A stretch of DNA of 64,000 nucleotides, taken from contig NZ_LR134375.1 in the NCBI RefSeq assembly GCF_900637515.1, positions 827,952 through 891,951 of the forward strand. The letters run 5' to 3'. The notes below the pieces were generated by a model. It was not told the DNA's origin and did not search any database. It saw nothing but the letters and a program-made list of their open reading frames with translations. This document shows positions 63,541 through 64,000 of this stretch, piece by piece. The number at the start of each line of letters is the position of its first letter. Positions within the stretch are counted from its first letter, which is position 1. This DNA is from Veillonella dispar. Lineage in GTDB: Bacteria > Bacillota > Negativicutes > Veillonellales > Veillonellaceae. A program made the translations under genes and the position numbers.

Positions 63541-64000
63541 ATGGTTAGTGCTCAAGAACAAGTGCGCCAAATTAAACACGGCGTAGCAGATTTAATTAAT
63601 GAACAAGATCTTGTAAAGAAAATAGAAAAATCTATTAAGGAAAATAAACCTTTAGTTGTAAAATTAGGTTTGGACCCAACAGCGCCAGATATTCATTTAG
63701 GCCATACAGTACCACTTCGTAAACTACGTTTGTTCCAAGAATTTGGTCATCAAGTAGTGATCGTTATCGGCGGTTTCACTGCGCGTATTGGTGATCCTAC
63801 TGGTAAAAGTGTAACTCGTCCACCACTTACAAAAGAAGAAGTATTGAAAAATGCTGAAACCTATAAAACACAAATCTTCAAAGTGTTAGATCCTGAAAAA
63901 ACGATCGTCCGCGACAATAGTGAATGGCTAGAATCTATGAACTTTGCGGATGTTCTACGTTTGGCAAGCTCTTATACTGTAGCACGTATGATGGAACGCG
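63541..64000 (+). CDS. tyrS: Tyrosyl-tRNA synthetase, 3' end outside window
   Basis: The first 153 codons of a class I tRNA synthetase are visible. [22 protein letters not shown] contains the HLGH version of the HIGH motif, and [19 protein letters not shown] follows, both typical of bacterial TyrRS. The KMSKS motif lies beyond the window. GAGGAGG precedes ATG 63541. It is divergent from the penicillin-binding protein gene. Confidence 0.93.
   Translation, partial: MVSAQEQVRQIKHGVADLINEQDLVKKIEKSIKENKPLVVKLGLDPTAPDIHLGHTVPLRKLRLFQEFGHQVVIVIGGFTARIGDPTGKSVTRPPLTKEEVLKNAETYKTQIFKVLDPEKTIVRDNSEWLESMNFADVLRLASSYTVARMMER

Overview
The window looks like the chromosome of a Veillonella-type member of the Negativicutes, that is, a low-GC Firmicute with an outer membrane. 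The Firmicutes signature comes from CggR, MutS2, YqhQ, a DUF881 protein and small basic protein next to FtsZ, and strong AGGAGG ribosome binding sites. The diderm signature comes from a giant trimeric autotransporter adhesin, a small outer-membrane beta-barrel protein with terminal Phe, and a MacA/MacB exporter. Genus assignment is inference from recognition of these proteins. I see no rRNA, tRNA or CRISPR array.

Layout. 1-4092: the 3' part of a very long Asn-rich adhesin gene. 4492-18252: a division and cell wall (dcw) cluster, mraZ-rsmH-ftsL-murE-murF-mraY-murD-murG-murC-ddl-ftsQ-DUF881-sbp-ftsZ, which lacks ftsI, ftsW and ftsA. 18334-20812: an outer-membrane barrel protein, an aminotransferase and a convergent DUF896 gene. 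20936-30701: housekeeping genes (nth, a YdbC/PC4 ssDNA-binding protein, rpmE, yqhQ, prfA, prmC, a Sua5 gene, a phosphatase, rpiB, glyA, upp) plus one 479-residue protein I do not recognise. 30911-37907: a CggR-headed triose operon, cggR-gap-pgk-tpiA-gpmI-eno. 38095-46125: a twelve-gene type IV pilus or competence-pseudopilus operon. 46251-48051: a shikimate kinase with a basic tail, overlapping pfkA. 48219-51240: a MacAB-type exporter. 51361-52100: an IS200-type insertion sequence. 52223-61104: a thioesterase, pheS-pheT, a U32 peptidase and mutS2. 61288-63378 (minus strand): a class A penicillin-binding protein. 63541-end: the start of tyrS.

How it fits together. The dcw cluster carries the whole cytoplasmic peptidoglycan precursor pathway from MurE to lipid II plus FtsZ, FtsL and FtsQ; the septal synthase pair and FtsA must be elsewhere or absent. 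The glycolytic operon carries a textbook-spaced CggR operator, but its GAPDH has residues typical of NADP-preferring, gluconeogenic enzymes. Together with an odd PfkA active site (Cys at position 124), this fits an organism that mainly makes sugar phosphates from lactate. The pilus operon has both motor ATPases, platform, pilins, peptidase and PilMNO-like proteins but no secretin.

Most interesting points: the coenzyme residues of Gap, Cys124 of PfkA, the reduced dcw cluster, the periplasmic coiled-coil tail of the adhesin, the unrecognised gene at 21573 with a possible decayed methyltransferase fold, and a read-through-sensing hairpin in the IS200 element. I found no clear evidence for a wholly new multi-gene system.
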